From: an uncultured Kordiimonas sp.
GTDB lineage: Bacteria > Pseudomonadota > Alphaproteobacteria > Sphingomonadales > Kordiimonadaceae
DNA: 64,000 nucleotides
Direction of reading: 5' to 3'
NCBI GenBank assembly: GCA_947503625.1
Contig: CANNEK010000001.1
Span: forward strand, 124,001 to 188,000
The position numbers were made by a program, and so were the translations under genes. Under the pieces are notes generated by a model. That model had not been told where the DNA came from, did no database searches, and saw only the letters and a list, made by a program, of their open reading frames with translations. Shown here piece by piece: positions 49,333 through 58,863 of the stretch; the stretch's first letter is position 1; each line of letters opens with the position of its first letter.

Positions 49333-49878
49333 ATGGCACCGCTCCAATTGGTGATCGCACCAAACCCGATATTCAAACATACAGCTGAACCTGTCACAGA
49401 CTTTGACGAAGACCTTGAAAAGCTGACATCGGAAATGCTTGAAACACTCTATACAGAGCGCGGTATCGGCATGGCAGCCCCAATGGTCGGGATTACGAAA
49501 CGGATCATTGTCATTGACTTGCAGGAGGAAGGCAGGCGGTCACCACTAATATGCATTAATCCCGGTATAGAGCATCTGAGTGCTACAATGTCCTCAAACG
49601 AAGAAGCATCTTTGTGTTTTCCGGGAATTAGGGCTTCGATCACCCGACCGGACGAGATTACGCTGCGCTATCAAGATACAAACGGAGATTTTCATACGCT
49701 GGATGCAGCTGGTTGGCTTTCCACCGTAATCCAGCACGAAATGGAGTATCTGGATGGCCGCACATTTCTCGACAATCTATCAAAACTGAAGCGTGACAGA
49801 CTGATAAAGAAAATGCTCAAAGACCAAAAGCATGCTCAGAGCTGTCATGACCCCCACTGTGGTCACGACCATCACTAG
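49333..49878 (+). CDS. def: Peptide deformylase
   Basis: RGIGMAAPMVGITKRIIVID, NEEASLCFPGI, VIQHEMEYLDGRTFLDNLSKLKR; motif 1 reads GMAAPMVG versus canonical GLAAPQVG. Confidence 0.92.
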   Translation: MAPLQLVIAPNPIFKHTAEPVTDFDEDLEKLTSEMLETLYTERGIGMAAPMVGITKRIIVIDLQEEGRRSPLICINPGIEHLSATMSSNEEASLCFPGIRASITRPDEITLRYQDTNGDFHTLDAAGWLSTVIQHEMEYLDGRTFLDNLSKLKRDRLIKKMLKDQKHAQSCHDPHCGHDHH

Positions 49879-49983
49879 ATCGCCAATTAAACCTGGGCTA
49901 ACAGGTATACCGTGTCGCCATGCTCTTTACGTAGCGCACACCCCGGGATCAGTCCGGGCACAAGCTGTTTCGTTTTCGCCATA

Positions 49984-50012
49984 GAAAAAGGCCGCCCGAT
50001 GGGCGACCTTTT
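49984..50012 (-). terminator. Terminator downstream of rpsI
   Basis: Minus strand AAAAGGTCGCCCATCGGGCGGCCTTTTTC. Confidence 0.88.
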
Positions 50013-50076
50013 GAACTCGATACAAAATTTGATTTTACTCGAAACAAATACTCGAAACTGAAACTCTGTATGGTTC

Positions 50077-50556
50077 TTAACGTTTTGAGAACTGGAAAGA
50101 ACGACGCGCTTTTGCCCGACCGTACTTTTTCCGTTCAACAACCCGGCTGTCGCGTGTCAGGAAGCCCGCCGCTTTCAGCGCACCACGAAGTTCAGGCTCC
50201 GCAAGCTGGATAGCTTGTGAAATACCGTGCTTCACGGCACCGGCCTGACCGGAAAGTCCGCCGCCTTTAACAGTCGCGACAACATCATACTGGTTTTCAC
50301 GTCCTGCAACCTGGAAAGGCTGATTTACGATCAAACGAAGTGTTGGGCGTGCGAAATACGTTTCCTGATCACGGCCATTTACTGTGATTTTGCCGGAACC
50401 CGGCTTGATCCAAACACGAGCAACAGCGTCTTTACGCTTACCGGTAGCATATGAACGGCCCATATCGTCAACGACGGCTGTGCGTTCTGCAGCTACTTCT
50501 TCGACGGCGGCATTAGCTTCGCCCGTCAGTTCTTTAAGGTCTTGAAGGTCGGCCAT
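50077..50556 (-). CDS. rpsI: 30S ribosomal protein S9
   Basis: [28 protein letters not shown]-terminal [21 protein letters not shown]. Confidence 0.98.
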   Translation of the reverse strand: MADLQDLKELTGEANAAVEEVAAERTAVVDDMGRSYATGKRKDAVARVWIKPGSGKITVNGRDQETYFARPTLRLIVNQPFQVAGRENQYDVVATVKGGGLSGQAGAVKHGISQAIQLAEPELRGALKAAGFLTRDSRVVERKKYGRAKARRSFQFSKR

Positions 50557-50561
50557 GTTGC

Positions 50562-51020
50562 TTACCTCTTATTCTTGGGGTTCATAGCGGCAACATCGAG
50601 AACTGTCGGCTCTTGCGCTGCATGAGGATGTTCAGCACCGGCGTATACACGCAGGTTGCGAAGTTGTTGACGACCAAGCGGCCCTTTCGGGATCATACGC
50701 TCAATAGCTTTTTCAACAACGCGCTCTGGAAACTTACCTGACAGAATCTCGCCAGCAGTAGTCGACTTGATACCACCCGGGTGACCTGTATGACGGTAGT
50801 AGACTTTATCGGCCAATTTCTTGCCCGTCAGTTTCACTTTGTCTGCATTGATAACGATAACGTTGTCACCGCAATCCATGTGAGGTGTGTATGTCGTTTT
50901 GTGTTTACCGCGAAGAACGACAGCGACTGCCTGTGCCATACGACCAAGGATCAAGCCCTCGGCGTCAACAATCAGCCATTTCTTTTCGATCTCCGAAGGT
51001 TTTGCGGAATATGTTTTCAT
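50562..51020 (-). CDS. rplM: 50S ribosomal protein L13
   Basis: [68 protein letters not shown]. Confidence 0.98.
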   Translation of the reverse strand: MKTYSAKPSEIEKKWLIVDAEGLILGRMAQAVAVVLRGKHKTTYTPHMDCGDNVIVINADKVKLTGKKLADKVYYRHTGHPGGIKSTTAGEILSGKFPERVVEKAIERMIPKGPLGRQQLRNLRVYAGAEHPHAAQEPTVLDVAAMNPKNKR

Positions 51021-51147
51021 CGCAATTTTACCTCAGGTTGGAGCTGCGTTTATATCAAACAGCCCACTTGCGTTAACAGCCAAGGGTGTTACCGAGGCCA
51101 GAATCTGGTTCAGGCGCGCAATATAGGGATGTTTTGTATCTTGTCAA
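51021..51147 (-). promoter_or_regulatory. rplM promoter and ~93-nt leader
   Basis: Minus strand TTGACA (51147-51142) - 16 nt - TATATT (51125-51120); leader segment CCTCGG can pair with CTGAGG overlapping SD. Confidence 0.6.
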
Positions 51148-51307
51148 CGTACTAAATTTACATTCAGTCTATTTTTATTTATATATTTCAATATGTTAAA
51201 TAAACGGTATTATTTTACCCCATATCACGCAGGCTACACTCGACATTATTTGCCTATCCTGCAATCCGTTCCATATCACCAAGTAAGCAAAATATCGGGA
51301 GCAAACC

Positions 51308-52318
51308 ATGTCCAACAAGCAAATCCTTCTCAAGAGCCGCCCGACCGGGTGGCCTCTACAAGACAACTTTGAAGTCGCTGAAACAGCTGCACCAGAGCCT
51401 GCAAAAGGACAGATAGTTGTTGAAACCAGCTACATGTCTGTTGACCCTTACATGAGGGGGCGAATGAATGACGTCAAAAGCTACGTACCCCCTTTTCAAA
51501 TCGGTGCACCGTTGCAAGCCGGTATCGTCGGCAAAGTCGTTGCATCCAACGAAGGCCCGTTTGACGTGGGAACTTATGTCGTTGGTATGGGTGATTGGGC
51601 AAACTATACGGTTACCGACGGCGCAGGCTACAATGCGGTGGACCCGAACCTGGCTCCCCTATCCTATTATCTGGGTATTCTGGGCATGCCAGGCATGACC
51701 GCTTATGTTGGTCTCAAAGGCGTTGCCGAGATGAAAGAAGGCGAAAACCTCTTCGTTTCCGCTGCATCTGGCGCAGTTGGGCAAGTCGTTGGTCAGATAG
51801 GCAAAAATATGGGGTGCCATGTTGCAGGCAGTGCCGGCTCAGACGACAAGGTCGCCTATCTTAAAGACGAATTAGGTTTTGATGCGGCATTCAACTATAA
51901 AACTGAAGATGTTTACAAAGCCGTGCGCGCCTCCAATCCAAATGGCATTGATGTCTATTTCGAAAACGTGGGTGGTCCCGTACTGGAAGCCGTAATCGAC
52001 AACCTGAACTTTAACGCACGCATCGCCCTGTGTGGCATGATTTCCCTATACAATGCCAAACTTGACGAACTACCTGCAGGCCCGCGCAATATGGCGGTTC
52101 TTGTTGGCCGTAGCGTCCGCATGCAGGGCTTCATCGTCTCAAATTACCCTGAACTATGCCGGGAATGGGTTGGCGTTGGGGCAACCTGGTTAAAAGAAGG
52201 CAAGCTGAAATATCGGGAAAGTGTTGCCGAGGGTATAGAGAACGCACCACAAGCATTTATCGATATGCTGGGCGGCAAAAACTTTGGCAAACAAGTGGTG
52301 AAACTTTCCGACGCTTGA
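51308..52318 (+). CDS. NADP-dependent medium-chain oxidoreductase (CurA/leukotriene B4 12-hydroxydehydrogenase-like)
   Basis: RPTGWPLQDNFEV, SVDPYMRGRMND, LGMPGMTAYVGLKGVAEMKEGENLFVSAASGAVGQVVGQIGKNMGCHVAGSAGSDDKVAYL. Confidence 0.95.
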   Translation: MSNKQILLKSRPTGWPLQDNFEVAETAAPEPAKGQIVVETSYMSVDPYMRGRMNDVKSYVPPFQIGAPLQAGIVGKVVASNEGPFDVGTYVVGMGDWANYTVTDGAGYNAVDPNLAPLSYYLGILGMPGMTAYVGLKGVAEMKEGENLFVSAASGAVGQVVGQIGKNMGCHVAGSAGSDDKVAYLKDELGFDAAFNYKTEDVYKAVRASNPNGIDVYFENVGGPVLEAVIDNLNFNARIALCGMISLYNAKLDELPAGPRNMAVLVGRSVRMQGFIVSNYPELCREWVGVGATWLKEGKLKYRESVAEGIENAPQAFIDMLGGKNFGKQVVKLSDA

Positions 52319-52333
52319 TGCTATCAAGGTTCA

Positions 52334-53383
52334 ATGTTTAAACAACATCCGAAAAAATTCACACTGCTTGCGATCACAATGATCGCAAGCATTTACCTTT
52401 TTTGGCCGGGATTCTCGGTCGCCCCTCCATCATCTTCACCCGCCATAATATATATTGAACAGTTTGGAGACGAGAGCGGTTCTGTTTCCAACGTCATCGG
52501 TTTTGAACCCATTCTCAGCCCGCAAGACTTCGCTTCCGCCGACCATCTGATCGCTAAACTCTCGCTGTATTTCGATGCAGCCGGGGACAACAGCCTGATA
52601 AAAGAGAACACAGTAGTGTTAATGCCGGGCCATATTGGCACCGCGTTGCTTGCATCTGGTCAGAAATCAAGAGTTTACAACGCATCAAGCATCAATGCGG
52701 CCTTACCGATATTGATCAGCTACAATTTGGTGGATTTCACCAAAAACTACTTCGTCTTTGACGCACCAGAAAAGATGTATGCATCTGTGGTTCGCAGTCA
52801 GTCTCGCCAAGCTGCTGCGGTGTTGCAAGATGTTTTCAGCAGCCTTGCCCGACGCTACAAAACAACGATTATCGCAGGCTCCGGCTTGATGATGACACCT
52901 GGTATCTATCCCGATGGTTTGACGTATGGCCATGGCCCAATTTTTCACACAAGCTTTGTTTTTGGCCCGGATGGAAAACCGATGATTGATGCCGTACGTC
53001 AAGTGGGTCCTTCAACAGACGAGATGCTTGTCGCCAAAAAATCTTTGGCTGAATTCCTGCCGACTTTTAAGTTAGGTCCAATGCAATTCGGCGTAGCGAT
53101 TGGTGCAGATGCATCTCGAGACGACGTAAAAAGTGCCTATAAAGCGGCGGGGGCAAGCATTCTCCTCTCACCGCAGTTCCATCAACATTCGTTCTCTACA
53201 TCGACGGCAATGGCCAATGCTCAAGAGTTCGATTGGGGAATGGCAGTATCAATGAAAGGCCAGGGCTGGGGGTTTAGTCCTTCAAGCCGGGCCTCAATCA
53301 TTGTCGACGGCGACGTCATTGGCATTGAAAACGCTGACACAGACGGGCGCATCTATAATCTTTGGATTCAGCCCGAAAAGTGA
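52334..53383 (+). CDS. Nitrilase/carbon-nitrogen hydrolase-fold protein with N-terminal TM; catalytic residues apparently not conserved
   Basis: ENTVVLMPGHIGTALLAS, KTTIIAGSGLM, HTSFVFGPDGKPM, FGVAIGADASRDDVKSAYKAAGASILLSPQFHQHSF. Confidence 0.6.
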   Translation: MFKQHPKKFTLLAITMIASIYLFWPGFSVAPPSSSPAIIYIEQFGDESGSVSNVIGFEPILSPQDFASADHLIAKLSLYFDAAGDNSLIKENTVVLMPGHIGTALLASGQKSRVYNASSINAALPILISYNLVDFTKNYFVFDAPEKMYASVVRSQSRQAAAVLQDVFSSLARRYKTTIIAGSGLMMTPGIYPDGLTYGHGPIFHTSFVFGPDGKPMIDAVRQVGPSTDEMLVAKKSLAEFLPTFKLGPMQFGVAIGADASRDDVKSAYKAAGASILLSPQFHQHSFSTSTAMANAQEFDWGMAVSMKGQGWGFSPSSRASIIVDGDVIGIENADTDGRIYNLWIQPEK

Positions 53384-53398
53384 CGGATATAGCAAACT

Positions 53399-53737
53399 CT
53401 ATGAGGTCTGCTGATCAACCCATTTCAAATAATCATCGTTCCCGTCAACAATCGGCATAACCGTGATGCAAGGAACATCATAGCTATGTTTTTCCTTTAT
53501 CATCGCGACAACCTCAGGAACACGGCGACCAACCGTCTTCATAAACATCAGCACTTCGTTATCAAATTGAATGATACCCTCATACTCATAGATTGATCGG
53601 GTTCCCTCACTGATATTCACACAAGCAACCAGTTTGTTTTTCACCAAAGCTGTTGCCAGATGGGAGGCTACATCTTCGCTCTCGACTGTTACATAGATTG
53701 TAACAAAATCTGTTTGCTTCGCGTCGGTGTCACTCAT
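53399..53737 (-). CDS. cutA: Divalent cation tolerance protein CutA
   Basis: IYVTVESEDVASHLATALVKNKLVACVNISEGTRSIYEYEGIIQFDNEVLMFMKTVGRRVPEVVAMIKEKHSYDVPCITVMPI. Confidence 0.95.
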   Translation of the reverse strand: MSDTDAKQTDFVTIYVTVESEDVASHLATALVKNKLVACVNISEGTRSIYEYEGIIQFDNEVLMFMKTVGRRVPEVVAMIKEKHSYDVPCITVMPIVDGNDDYLKWVDQQTS

Positions 53738-54765
53738 CGCGCCATTTCCTTTCGCTGAAGATGCATCAAATTAACCAGTGCCAGCAATACAAGTGCGCCC
53801 CCGCCCTGGTGCGCAGTCCCCCAAGCTACCGGCACGGCAAGAAGTAACGTCATAATACCCAACAACATTTGCACCGCAACTAAAACAGCCGCCACATTTG
53901 CCGCCGCCCGAAGTCGGCCACCTGCACCCCAGCCACGCCACAGAACCAGAATTGTTATTACCGACAAAAGATAAGCGCCAATCCGATGGTCGAATTGTAC
54001 AGTAACAGCGTTGTCCATGAAGTTCCGCCACACTGGCTCAAGCGCCAAGAGCCCTTCAGGCACAAAGGTATCGCCCATATTTGGCCATGTATTGTAAATC
54101 AGTCCAGCCTTCAGCCCCGCAACAAGAGCCCCCATGACAATCTGCACAACAAGGACCAACATGGCCAAATGTGTCAGCATTTTCAAAGGGCGCTCAACTC
54201 TCTCCGGCGTTGGGTTCAGCAGAGACAAGGCGGTCCAGAAAAGCGCCGCCATGATAAACAATGCCAAACCAAGATGTGAAGCCAGACGATAATGACTGAC
54301 GGCCGGCTCATCGACCAGACCCGACATCACCATATACCAGCCTAATAAACCCTGAGAACCACCCAAAATGAACAAGGCAACCAGTTTTGGCTTATATCCA
54401 TCCGGAATGCGCCCTTTCATCCAGAACCAGACGAGCGGGATAAAAAAGAACAGGCCTATCAGACGCCCCAGCAATCTATGGCCCCACTCCCAATAGAAAA
54501 TTCCCTTAAACTCACCCAAAGACATGCCCATATTGCGCAATTTATACTCCGGGCTGGTCTTATATTTTGAAAACTCAGCTTGCCAGGCCTGCTCGTTTAG
54601 CGGTGGGAGCGTTCCGGTGACAGGCCTCCAGTCGACCATTGACAAACCTGATTCGGTCAGCCGCGTTGCACCACCTACCATGACCATGAGCAAAACAAGG
54701 CCAGTCATAAACAGTAGCCAATAGCCAATGGCCCGGCGATCTTTATCATAGGTTTGAAACATCAT
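53734..54765 (-). CDS. ctaA: Heme A synthase (COX15/CtaA)
   Basis: GYWLLFMTGLVLLMVMVGGATRLTESGLSMVDWRPVTGTLPPLNEQAWQAEFSKYKTSPEY, FYWEWGHRLLGRLIG, QFDHRIGAYLL, AHQGGGALVLL. Confidence 0.97.
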   Translation of the reverse strand: MMFQTYDKDRRAIGYWLLFMTGLVLLMVMVGGATRLTESGLSMVDWRPVTGTLPPLNEQAWQAEFSKYKTSPEYKLRNMGMSLGEFKGIFYWEWGHRLLGRLIGLFFFIPLVWFWMKGRIPDGYKPKLVALFILGGSQGLLGWYMVMSGLVDEPAVSHYRLASHLGLALFIMAALFWTALSLLNPTPERVERPLKMLTHLAMLVLVVQIVMGALVAGLKAGLIYNTWPNMGDTFVPEGLLALEPVWRNFMDNAVTVQFDHRIGAYLLSVITILVLWRGWGAGGRLRAAANVAAVLVAVQMLLGIMTLLLAVPVAWGTAHQGGGALVLLALVNLMHLQRKEMAR

Positions 54766-54843
54766 GGCGCTTTGGTAACGAGGAATTCGATGCGCCGCAA
54801 GGTCCATTCGGTCGCAGGGAAAAAGTCATTACCACGGCAAGCA

Positions 54844-55596
54844 TTATCGGGTTTTGCGCAACAGATATCGTTCTAGCATTGAAAACCCGTAAAACATTGC
54901 CATGCCGATGGCCGCCAGAAGCAACAGGCCGGCAAACATTTTTTCGATTTGAAGGCGATTCCCGGCTTCAATAATGCGCCATGCAAGCCCCGTTGCAGCG
55001 CCTGACCCGGCCACAAATTCTGCGACGACGCCACCGATGAGTGCCAATCCGCTACTGACTTTCAGGCTGGCCAGTAAATACGGTAATGCGGTTGGCCATA
55101 ACAGCAACCGAAAACGCTGCAGCGGGCTCGCCTTATAAAGAGTGAAGAGCTCACTTAGATTTGAGTCCACGGACTTCAGCCCGGCGGACATATTTGCAAG
55201 AATAGGGAAAAATGCGACTAGCCAGGCAATGATGACCTGTGCACGTTCCACGTTGTCAATACCAACCCAGATAATCACCAATGGTGCGATAGCAACAACA
55301 GGAGTAACCTGCAATACAACTGCGAATGGATACACTGTCGCCTCAAACGTACGGCTCAAACTAAAGGCCAGAGCCAGCAGTACACCGCTCGCAACCGCAG
55401 CCAGTAGCGCTTTTAAAGTAACCCACAGTGTGGAGCCGGAGGCAGCGCCCCAGACAGATACATCACGGACCAATGAGTCCCAAATTGCGGCCGGCGCGGG
55501 CAATATAAACTTCGGCACATCGTTGACAGTCACATATACCTGCCAAAATATCAGCAGGCTTGTCAGCGCCAATAATGGCAACAATACCCGCATCAT
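54844..55596 (-). CDS. ABC transporter permease (SsuC/ThiX-type)
   Basis: BPD_transp motif EAA-like ELFTLYKASPLQRFRLLLWPTALPYLLASLKVSSGLALIGGVVAEF. Confidence 0.93.
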   Translation of the reverse strand: MMRVLLPLLALTSLLIFWQVYVTVNDVPKFILPAPAAIWDSLVRDVSVWGAASGSTLWVTLKALLAAVASGVLLALAFSLSRTFEATVYPFAVVLQVTPVVAIAPLVIIWVGIDNVERAQVIIAWLVAFFPILANMSAGLKSVDSNLSELFTLYKASPLQRFRLLLWPTALPYLLASLKVSSGLALIGGVVAEFVAGSGAATGLAWRIIEAGNRLQIEKMFAGLLLLAAIGMAMFYGFSMLERYLLRKTR

Positions 55597-56309
55597 TTGT
55601 CTTCCTTCGCCATTAGGGCGCTAATCTCTTTTACTGCCTTCAGGAAAGCTGAAGATGCTCGCTGGTCTTCAGCACTGAGCGTTCGATCCAAAATCGGAGT
55701 CAATTCACCACTGACGTGCCCGTTCTTCATTACCAGCACTCGGTCAGACAAGTAGGCTGCCTCAAACAGGCTATGGGTGACAAAAATGACATTGAACCCG
55801 CGTTCCTCGCTTAACGCGAGAAGGAGTTCATTCATCTGGAATCGCAGAATTTCATCAAGGGCGGCAAAAGGCTCATCCATCAACAGTGTTTTGGGCTTTG
55901 CCGCCAGTGCACGGGCGACCGACGCCCTCATCCTTTGCCCGCCTGAAAGTTGTGACGGATACCGGGCTTCCATACCTGAAAGTCCGACCGCATCAATTGC
56001 TGAACTGACAGCATCGGCGTCAAAGGTTCCGCTGAGTTTGCCCGGCAACGCGACATTCTCTCTCAGGCTGGCCCATGGCATCAATGCGTGGTCCTGAAAC
56101 ACAAAAGCAAGATCAGCAGTATGTTGCCAGGAAACCGTGCCGGTTCGTGGCTGCAATAGGTCAGCAATCAACCTTAGTACAGTCGACTTTCCACAACCGC
56201 TGGGACCAAGTAGGGAAACGATCTCATTACGCCCAAGCTCCATGGAGAAGTCTGCAAGCACGGGCGTGCCCCCTCCATAAGCAAACGACAGATCCTCAAT
56301 CTTGAGCAT
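55593..56309 (-). CDS. ABC transporter ATP-binding protein (SsuB/ThiZ-type)
   Basis: Walker A LLGPSGCGKSTVLRLIADL, QLSGGQRMRASVARALA, TLLMDEPFAALDE. Confidence 0.95.
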   Translation of the reverse strand: MLKIEDLSFAYGGGTPVLADFSMELGRNEIVSLLGPSGCGKSTVLRLIADLLQPRTGTVSWQHTADLAFVFQDHALMPWASLRENVALPGKLSGTFDADAVSSAIDAVGLSGMEARYPSQLSGGQRMRASVARALAAKPKTLLMDEPFAALDEILRFQMNELLLALSEERGFNVIFVTHSLFEAAYLSDRVLVMKNGHVSGELTPILDRTLSAEDQRASSAFLKAVKEISALMAKEDK

Positions 56310-57277
56310 TAAGGGCTATGCTCGCTCTCGGGCAGAAACTCCAGGGTGAAGGCATCAGCGACATCAACATCAGACGGAACCGCATCCAATGCGCTCATTT
56401 CGTTGTAAAATCGCTCCCACCTTTCAGGAGTCATTTGACCCACCTGATCTCTGCTGCCCACCATGTCATTTTCCTTGATAGAACGAATAGCAAACGCAAG
56501 CAGTTCAGGCGTCATCTCTGGATTATCCTGTAAAATCAAATTATTACCCTCTAAGGGGTCGTTCCAAAGATAATCCTGCCAACCTTTTATCGTTGCGGCC
56601 ACAAACGCACTGACAGTATCCTGGTTCCCTCTTAGATAAGCACCCCGCACCATTACCATGCCTGCGTATCCAGGGTATCCAGCATCAGCGAAAAGGAACA
56701 CCTTGGCGTTTACCCCTTGCTGAGACGCGGTGAATGGCTCGGAAGACAAATACCCCTCCTGGACCGTTTCCTTGTTCACCAGCCATGGGGCGAGCGAATA
56801 GTTATATTTTCGAACCTGTCTGCTTTCAAAACCGAAACGCGCCGTAAGCCAAGGCCAAAAAGCTGCCCTAGCCGCGTCAGAAATGAAAACCGGACGTCCT
56901 TTCAGGTCTGCGATGGATGTTGCTTCAACGTGCGGATGCACCATTAGCACTTGCGGGTCTTTCTGAAATGACGTCATGACGACTTTTACATCAGCGCCCG
57001 CACCAACCATATTGATGGGCTGAAAGCTGTTGGAAGCCATGGCAATGTCCAGCGCTCCGGCGGCAAGCAATCGGGGGTTATCAGATTGCGGCCCACCTGG
57101 GCGAATGGTCACATCCAGCCCTACGTCTCTGTAAAAGCCTTTAGCAAGCGCCTGATAAAACCCGCCATGCTCCGCCTGGGCTTTCCAGTCCGTAGCGAAG
57201 GTGATTGCCGTCCGCTCCGCGCCTAGAGCAGGCACCGCAGCGACAAGTGAGAACAAGATAATAAGGATGTTTTTCAT
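56309..57277 (-). CDS. ABC transporter substrate-binding protein, NMT1/THI5-like
   Basis: Signal peptide; ITFATDWKAQAEHGGFYQALAKGFYRDVGLDVTIRPGGPQ. Confidence 0.9.
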   Translation of the reverse strand: MKNILIILFSLVAAVPALGAERTAITFATDWKAQAEHGGFYQALAKGFYRDVGLDVTIRPGGPQSDNPRLLAAGALDIAMASNSFQPINMVGAGADVKVVMTSFQKDPQVLMVHPHVEATSIADLKGRPVFISDAARAAFWPWLTARFGFESRQVRKYNYSLAPWLVNKETVQEGYLSSEPFTASQQGVNAKVFLFADAGYPGYAGMVMVRGAYLRGNQDTVSAFVAATIKGWQDYLWNDPLEGNNLILQDNPEMTPELLAFAIRSIKENDMVGSRDQVGQMTPERWERFYNEMSALDAVPSDVDVADAFTLEFLPESEHSP

Positions 57278-57283
57278 GAGACC

Positions 57284-57311
57284 ACTATAATTGTGGTGGG
57301 GTTCAGGTCAA
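57284..57311 (-). promoter_or_regulatory. Sigma-70-type promoter placed for a leaderless transcript
   Basis: Minus strand TTGACC-16 nt-TATAGT-GGTCTC-ATG; no SD before ATG. Confidence 0.5.
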
Positions 57312-57399
57312 CGCACGCCCATGGAAAACTTTGTCGAAATTTGTCGCAGAATTAACGACATTGAAACAAAGCCTGATCCAACGGCACTACCGACAAAAA

Positions 57400-58845
57400 C
57401 TAGCGATGTTTTTTTCGTCGACCCTCATAAGGGTTTTCACCTTTGCGCATGTAGATGCGTATAGGCACGCCCGGCAAGTCGAAGTCCCTGCGCAACTCGT
57501 TTTCCAGATAACGCTTGTAACTATCGGGCAGGTCATCTGGTCGATTGCAAAACAAGGAAAAGGTTGGTGGACGTGTTTTAACCTGTGCTCCATAGCGAAT
57601 TTTAATACGACGGCCAGCCACAGAGGGTGCCGGATGCTTTTCCAATGCATCAGCCAGCCACCGATTAAACCCAGACGTTGCAATGCGGGCATTCCATAGT
57701 TCGTATGCTTCAGCGACCATAGGCATCAGTTTTTGTGTGCCCTGTCCAGTAAGCGCGGAGAAGTTGACAATCTTTACGCCTTTAAGCTGCGGCAAGCTTT
57801 TCGTCAGAGCGTCCTTAAGCTGCCGGTGAACCTCTAGCCGGTCATCAACAGAATCCCATTTATTCAGGGCGATAACCAGTGCACGGCCTTCTGCAACAAC
57901 TTTTTCGGCGATCTTCAAGTCCTGCTTTTCAATACCAACTTCGGCATCCAGTAACAGAACGACAACCTCAGCAAATTGCACCGCCCTAAAGGTATCTGCC
58001 ACCGATAGCTTTTCCAGCTTTTCGGTCACTCGCGCTCGTTTTCGCAGGCCAGCAGTGTCAAAGAGTTTGACCGGCATGCCATCCCATTCCCAGTCAACTG
58101 CGATGGAATCTCTTGTCAAGCCTGCTTCCGGCCCGGTTATCAGACGGTCTTCGCCCACAAGATAATTAATCAGGGTAGACTTGCCCGCGTTCGGGCGTCC
58201 AACGATGGCCAGCCTCAATGGTTTGTTGTCGGTCGGTTCGGCATCATCCACAAATTCATAATCCAGGTCGCCCTCTTCCGGGCCTGTCTCAACCTCGCGG
58301 GGCGCAGCGTCCGAGGCATCATCTTCCCCTTCATAAGGATCAATGCCAATCTCTTTAAGGCCCTCAACAACTGCCTGATACAACTCGCCAAGACCCTCGC
58401 CGTGCTCCGCAGAGAGACCGATTGGTTCGCCAAGCCCTAAGCCATAGGCTTCGTAAATGCCGTCAACGATGGCATTACCTTCGCATTTGTTGGCACCAAG
58501 TATTATTGGCTTGCCTGTCTTCCTGAGCCAGTCAGCAAAATATTCATCTGTTGGTGTAACACCGGCCCGGGCATCATATAACATCAAAGCAATGTCAGCC
58601 TCGACCAAAGCCTGTTCCGTTTGCAGCCGCATCCTGTCAGGCAGGGAGCCAGCATCGCCCTGCTCCAAGCCTGCAGTATCCATCAGCACAAATTCGAGGT
58701 CCGCAATACGACCTTCACCCATACGGCGATCACGTGTAACGCCAGGTGTGTCATCGACAATAGCAATTTTTTTTCCAACCAGGCGGTTGAACAATGTCGA
58801 TTTGCCGACATTAGGACGGCCTACTATAGCGAGTGTAAATGTCAT
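57400..58845 (-). CDS. der: Ribosome biogenesis GTPase Der (EngA)
   Basis: Two G domains: VGRPNVGKSTLFNRLVGKK and VGRPNAGKSTLINYLVGED; C-terminal KH-like RDFDLPGVPIRIYMRKGENPYEGRRK. Confidence 0.97.
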   Translation of the reverse strand: MTFTLAIVGRPNVGKSTLFNRLVGKKIAIVDDTPGVTRDRRMGEGRIADLEFVLMDTAGLEQGDAGSLPDRMRLQTEQALVEADIALMLYDARAGVTPTDEYFADWLRKTGKPIILGANKCEGNAIVDGIYEAYGLGLGEPIGLSAEHGEGLGELYQAVVEGLKEIGIDPYEGEDDASDAAPREVETGPEEGDLDYEFVDDAEPTDNKPLRLAIVGRPNAGKSTLINYLVGEDRLITGPEAGLTRDSIAVDWEWDGMPVKLFDTAGLRKRARVTEKLEKLSVADTFRAVQFAEVVVLLLDAEVGIEKQDLKIAEKVVAEGRALVIALNKWDSVDDRLEVHRQLKDALTKSLPQLKGVKIVNFSALTGQGTQKLMPMVAEAYELWNARIATSGFNRWLADALEKHPAPSVAGRRIKIRYGAQVKTRPPTFSLFCNRPDDLPDSYKRYLENELRRDFDLPGVPIRIYMRKGENPYEGRRKKHR

Positions 58846-58863
58846 TACTTTGACCTGTTATGC

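Noticed and set aside
57278-57400. TPP riboswitch upstream of the THI5-like ABC operon
   Set aside because: Conserved CUGAGA and ACCUGAUC...GCCAGCG-type elements were not found; only a fortuitous GACCTGAACCCC string.
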